Positions 5,877 through 7,976 of a stretch of DNA of 7,976 nt are shown in pieces. Source of the stretch: Anaerolineales bacterium. Lineage in GTDB: Bacteria > Chloroflexota > Anaerolineae > Anaerolineales > DRMV01. Under the pieces are notes generated by a model. The model saw only the letters and a list, made by a program, of their open reading frames with translations. It was not told the DNA's origin and made no database searches. The translations under genes and the position numbers were made by a program. The first letter of the stretch is position 1, and the number at the start of each line of letters is the position of its first letter. The DNA lies in NCBI GenBank assembly GCA_015491595.1, contig WFVP01000414.1:1-7976 (forward strand), written 5' to 3'.

Positions 5877-7520
5877 ATGACCTCCTGGATGGTGCAGAAA
5901 ACGGCTGCGTTGCGTTTGCGCCAGCGCCTGAGGGCCATGGCCCGTCAGGTGGCGCGTCGCGCGAAGCCCAATCCCAACCTTCCTCCGGTGGTCTTTTTCA
6001 ACGCGTCCACGCGGCTGTGGGGGTTGAGCCTGAACGCGGCCTTCCAATTGCTCACCGCCTGGAGCCTGCGTCTGACGGGCATCCCCGTGGTGCAGGTGGT
6101 CTGTCAGGCGGGCCTCTCCCACTGTCTGCTGGCCGCGGCCGAGGACCCGGAAGGGTCCCCGCCCTGCTCCTTGTGCCTTTCCTGGACCCGACGGATGTAC
6201 GCCCATGCTCGCACTGAAGCCCTGGTGTACGAGGAAGACCCCGACCTGGCCGCGTCCTTGCAGGACCTTTCCGTAGAGGACATGGCCCAGTTTACGTACC
6301 ACGGCGTGCCCCTGGGCGCGCTGGTGGTGCCCAGTGTGCGCTGGGCCTTGCGTCGCCATCACCTCCCCGACGATGAACCCACCCGGCGCCTCTTCCGCCG
6401 TTTCCTGTTGAGCGCATGGCAGGTGCGGGAGCGCTTTCGCGTCCTCCTCGACTCTCTGGCGCCCCAGACGGTGGTGGTCTTCAATGGGCTCTTCTATCCC
6501 GAAGCCGTGGCCTGTTGGACGGCCTCGCGACGGGGCATCCCGGTCATTACCCACGAGACGGGGCTGCGTCCCATGAGCGCGTACTTCACCCACGGCCCCA
6601 ACGCGCCGGCCTATCCCATCCAGGTTCCCCACACCTTCGAGTGGACCCCGGAGCGTGAGGCGCGGTTGCACGCCTATCTGGAAAAACGCTTCCAGGGCGC
6701 CTTCACCATGGCTGGCGTGCGCTTCTGGCCCCGTATGCTTCCCCTGGACGACGCCTGGGAAGCGCGTCTGAGGCGCTTCAAGCAAATGGTCCCTGTGTTC
6801 ACCAATGTGGTCTTTGATACCAGTCAGGTCTACGCCAACGTCCTATTCCCCCACATGTTCGCCTGGTTGGACACGGTGTTGGACATCATCCGGGAGCACC
6901 CCGAGACCCTCTTTGTGCTGCGGGCTCATCCGGACGAGCACCGGCCGGGCAAGGCCGCCCGGGAGAGCGTGCGCGATTGGGTGAATGCCCGCGGGGTAGA
7001 CCGGCTCCCCAACGTGGTCTTTGTGGATGCCCACGAGTACCTCAGCTCCTATGCCCTCATCCAGCGGGCCAAGTTCGTCATGGTCTACAACTCCACCATC
7101 GGACTGGAAGCGGTGTTGTTGGGCAAGCGGGTGTTGTGCGGCGGCAGGGCCCGATATACCCCCTACGGCATCGGGAAATTGCCTCATACCCCTCGCACTT
7201 TCCGGCGCACGGCCGAAGCCTGGCTCCGGGCGCGACATCTGGAGGTCGCGGAAGGCCAGGTGCTGCGGGCCAAGAAGTTCCTGTACTATCAGCTGTACAA
7301 GGTCTCCCTTCCCTTTGACCGCTTCCTGGAACCCTTCCCCGGGGTGCCGGGCTACGTGCTCCTCAAGCCCTTTGCGCTGGAAGACCTTTATCCCGACCGC
7401 TCCCCGACCTTGGCCGCCCTCTACCAGGGCATCGTGGAAGGCAAGGAAATCGTGCTTTCCGACGAGGCCGAACGGGAGGAGTGGGAACAGGAGCAGGCCC
7501 GACGGGCCATGCCCGCGTGA
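5877..7520 (+). CDS. Capsule-polysaccharide/GT-B-like protein, 547 residues
   Basis: The C-terminal half resembles the KpsC/KpsS-type capsule synthesis and GT-B glycosyltransferase fold. TLFVLRAHPDE (344-354) and NVVFVDAHEYLSSYALIQRAKF (379-400) lead into VYNSTIGLEAVLLGKRVLCGG (403-423). This is the usual pattern in which a serine, a glutamate and a conserved glycine line the nucleotide-sugar site. The N-terminal half has Rossmann-like strands at VVFFNAS (38-44), VVQVVCQAG (71-79) and VVVFNGLFYPEAVACW (199-214). It also has a cysteine group: C76, C83 and a CSLC motif (97-100). The first 30 residues are strongly basic (RLRQRLRAMARQVARRAK) without a signal peptide or membrane helix, so membrane-surface attachment is possible. 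The ATG at 5877 has GGGGAGG upstream. It lies 33 bp after rsmD, on the same strand. The donor and acceptor cannot be told from the sequence. Confidence 0.65.
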   Translation: MTSWMVQKTAALRLRQRLRAMARQVARRAKPNPNLPPVVFFNASTRLWGLSLNAAFQLLTAWSLRLTGIPVVQVVCQAGLSHCLLAAAEDPEGSPPCSLCLSWTRRMYAHARTEALVYEEDPDLAASLQDLSVEDMAQFTYHGVPLGALVVPSVRWALRRHHLPDDEPTRRLFRRFLLSAWQVRERFRVLLDSLAPQTVVVFNGLFYPEAVACWTASRRGIPVITHETGLRPMSAYFTHGPNAPAYPIQVPHTFEWTPEREARLHAYLEKRFQGAFTMAGVRFWPRMLPLDDAWEARLRRFKQMVPVFTNVVFDTSQVYANVLFPHMFAWLDTVLDIIREHPETLFVLRAHPDEHRPGKAARESVRDWVNARGVDRLPNVVFVDAHEYLSSYALIQRAKFVMVYNSTIGLEAVLLGKRVLCGGRARYTPYGIGKLPHTPRTFRRTAEAWLRARHLEVAEGQVLRAKKFLYYQLYKVSLPFDRFLEPFPGVPGYVLLKPFALEDLYPDRSPTLAALYQGIVEGKEIVLSDEAEREEWEQEQARRAMPA

Positions 7521-7550
7521 GACCCCTCCGACGGGCTTTTCCGGGGGATA

Positions 7551-7575
7551 AGGAGAAAAGGAAGCCGTTTCTCCT
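7551..7575 (+). terminator. Possible weak terminator after the glycosyltransferase-like gene
   Basis: AGGAGAAA (7551-7558) pairs with TTTCTCCT (7568-7575) around the loop AGGAAGCCG, 30 bp after the stop codon. The following sequence is pyrimidine-rich (CCTTCCATTCTT) rather than a true T-run, so termination would be weak. The ThiS-like promoter overlaps its end. Confidence 0.4.
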
Positions 7576-7590
7576 CCTTCCATTCTTGGG

Positions 7591-7596
7591 TACAAT
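7591..7596 (+). promoter_or_regulatory. Candidate -10 element for the ThiS-like gene
   Basis: TACAAT in the context TTGGGTACAATGCGG, 46 bp before the ATG at 7643. The 17-bp-spaced upstream hexamer (TTTCTC) matches TTGACA poorly. Its position after the hairpin at 7551-7575 supports a new transcript here. Confidence 0.45.
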
Positions 7597-7642
7597 GCGG
7601 AATGCCTCATAGGATTGTCGACCCAACGTGAGGAGGTGGCGG

Positions 7643-7846
7643 ATGATTCGCGTCAACGACAAGTTCGAAGTCCAATGGAAGCCCGGCATGACCATCCGGG
7701 ATTTGCTCCGGGAGCTCAACTTTACGTTTCCTCGCCTGGTTATCTCGGTGAACGGCGAGATTGTCCTCCGGGACCGCTGGGACACCTTCACCCTCAAGGA
7801 CGGGGATGAGGTCAAGGTCATCCACATGACGGCAGGAGGCGCATGA
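7643..7846 (+). CDS. ThiS/MoaD-family small sulfur-carrier-like protein, 67 residues
   Basis: This is a beta-grasp (ubiquitin-like) protein. The signature elements are MTIRDLLRELNF (16-27), RLVISVNGEIVLRDRW (31-46) and LKDGDEVKVIHMTAGGA (51-67). The VNGEIV and DGDEVKVIH strands are typical of ThiS, whose C-terminal Gly-Gly is adenylated and thiocarboxylated to supply sulfur for the thiazole ring. Here the chain ends Gly-Gly-Ala, one residue past the functional end, so it would need trimming or work differently. The ATG at 7643 is chosen over a GTG at 7628 because AGGAGGTG (7631-7638) sits correctly before it and the extra residues (MRRWR) do not fit the fold. Its TGA overlaps the next ATG. 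No thiG, thiF or moaE is visible, so thiazole, molybdopterin or another role stays open. Confidence 0.85.
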   Translation: MIRVNDKFEVQWKPGMTIRDLLRELNFTFPRLVISVNGEIVLRDRWDTFTLKDGDEVKVIHMTAGGA

Positions 7847-7976
7847 TGCGATGGGTCCGCATTCAAACGCCGGATGGGTATGAAGGGTACGGCTGGGTCC
7901 AGGATGGCCGCGTGGGCCCGGTGACCGGTTCCCCCTTTGACGAGTATCAACGGGGTGAGTTGCGGTGGTCCCTGGA
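7843..7976 (+). CDS. Fumarylacetoacetate hydrolase family protein, N-terminus (truncated by window edge)
   Basis: Only 44 codons are visible. The N-terminus, MMRWVRIQTPDGYEGYGWVQ (1-20), continues with DGRVGPVTGSPFDEYQRGELRWSL. It matches the small N-terminal domain of FAH-family hydrolases, decarboxylases and isomerases, where a short strand pair (GWV..DGRVGPV) and a GxPF segment precede the metal-binding catalytic domain. The catalytic part lies outside the window, so the reaction cannot be named. The start overlaps the ThiS-like stop as ATGA (7843-7846), and a second ATG follows at once, so either could be used. The ribosome-binding site AGGAGG (7834-7839) lies inside the final codons of the upstream gene, so translation is coupled. 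Confidence 0.7.
   Translation, partial: MMRWVRIQTPDGYEGYGWVQDGRVGPVTGSPFDEYQRGELRWSL

Noticed and set aside
5145..6785. 546-codon minus-strand frame opposite rsmD and the glycosyltransferase-like gene
   Set aside because: Despite its length it covers several well-supported plus-strand genes, has no recognisable domain, and shows the His/Gly/Gln-rich composition of an antisense shadow.

Overview
The window is GC-rich bacterial chromosome, densely packed with mostly housekeeping genes. The combination suggests a member of the Chloroflexota (Anaerolineae-like): a tiny Flp-type pilin, a divergent URO-D-family protein, an RsmD with an unusual APPQY motif, and a ThiS-like carrier overlapping an FAH-family gene. 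This placement is inferred from gene content and style, not from a search.

Layout. At the left, on the minus strand, lipA (lipoyl synthase) is followed 22 bp downstream by the start of thiI (tRNA 4-thiouridine synthase), which runs off the window; the two look like one operon. A 608-bp divergent intergenic region (1490-2097) follows. It holds a perfect 24-bp inverted repeat with a 3-nt loop and a hairpin-rich leader in front of panB. On the plus strand, panB and panE overlap by ATGA and give two consecutive steps of pantothenate (coenzyme A) synthesis. Next is a 47-codon Flp/type IVb-like pilin gene with its own consensus promoter and a strong intrinsic terminator, a self-contained highly expressed unit. 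A second plus-strand group follows: a URO-D-superfamily protein, then rsmD (16S rRNA m2G966 methyltransferase) 2 bp later, then a 547-residue capsule/GT-B-like protein 33 bp later. The right end has a new promoter, a ThiS/MoaD-like small sulfur carrier and the translationally coupled start of a fumarylacetoacetate hydrolase family gene.

How the genes relate. lipA and thiI both concern sulfur insertion (lipoate; s4U in tRNA), and the ThiS-like protein at the far end is a third sulfur-related gene. panB and panE feed CoA synthesis. The remaining neighbours show no obvious common pathway.

I see no CRISPR array, transposase, phage gene, tRNA, rRNA or defence system, and no clear case for a wholly new system. 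The points most worth a second look are the 24-bp palindrome carrying ribosome-binding-like sequence and ATG on both strands, the panB leader (possible pan-type RNA element), the altered motifs in the URO-D-like and RsmD proteins, and the -GGA (not -GG) C-terminus of the ThiS-like protein, whose Gly-Gly codons double as the next gene's ribosome-binding site.
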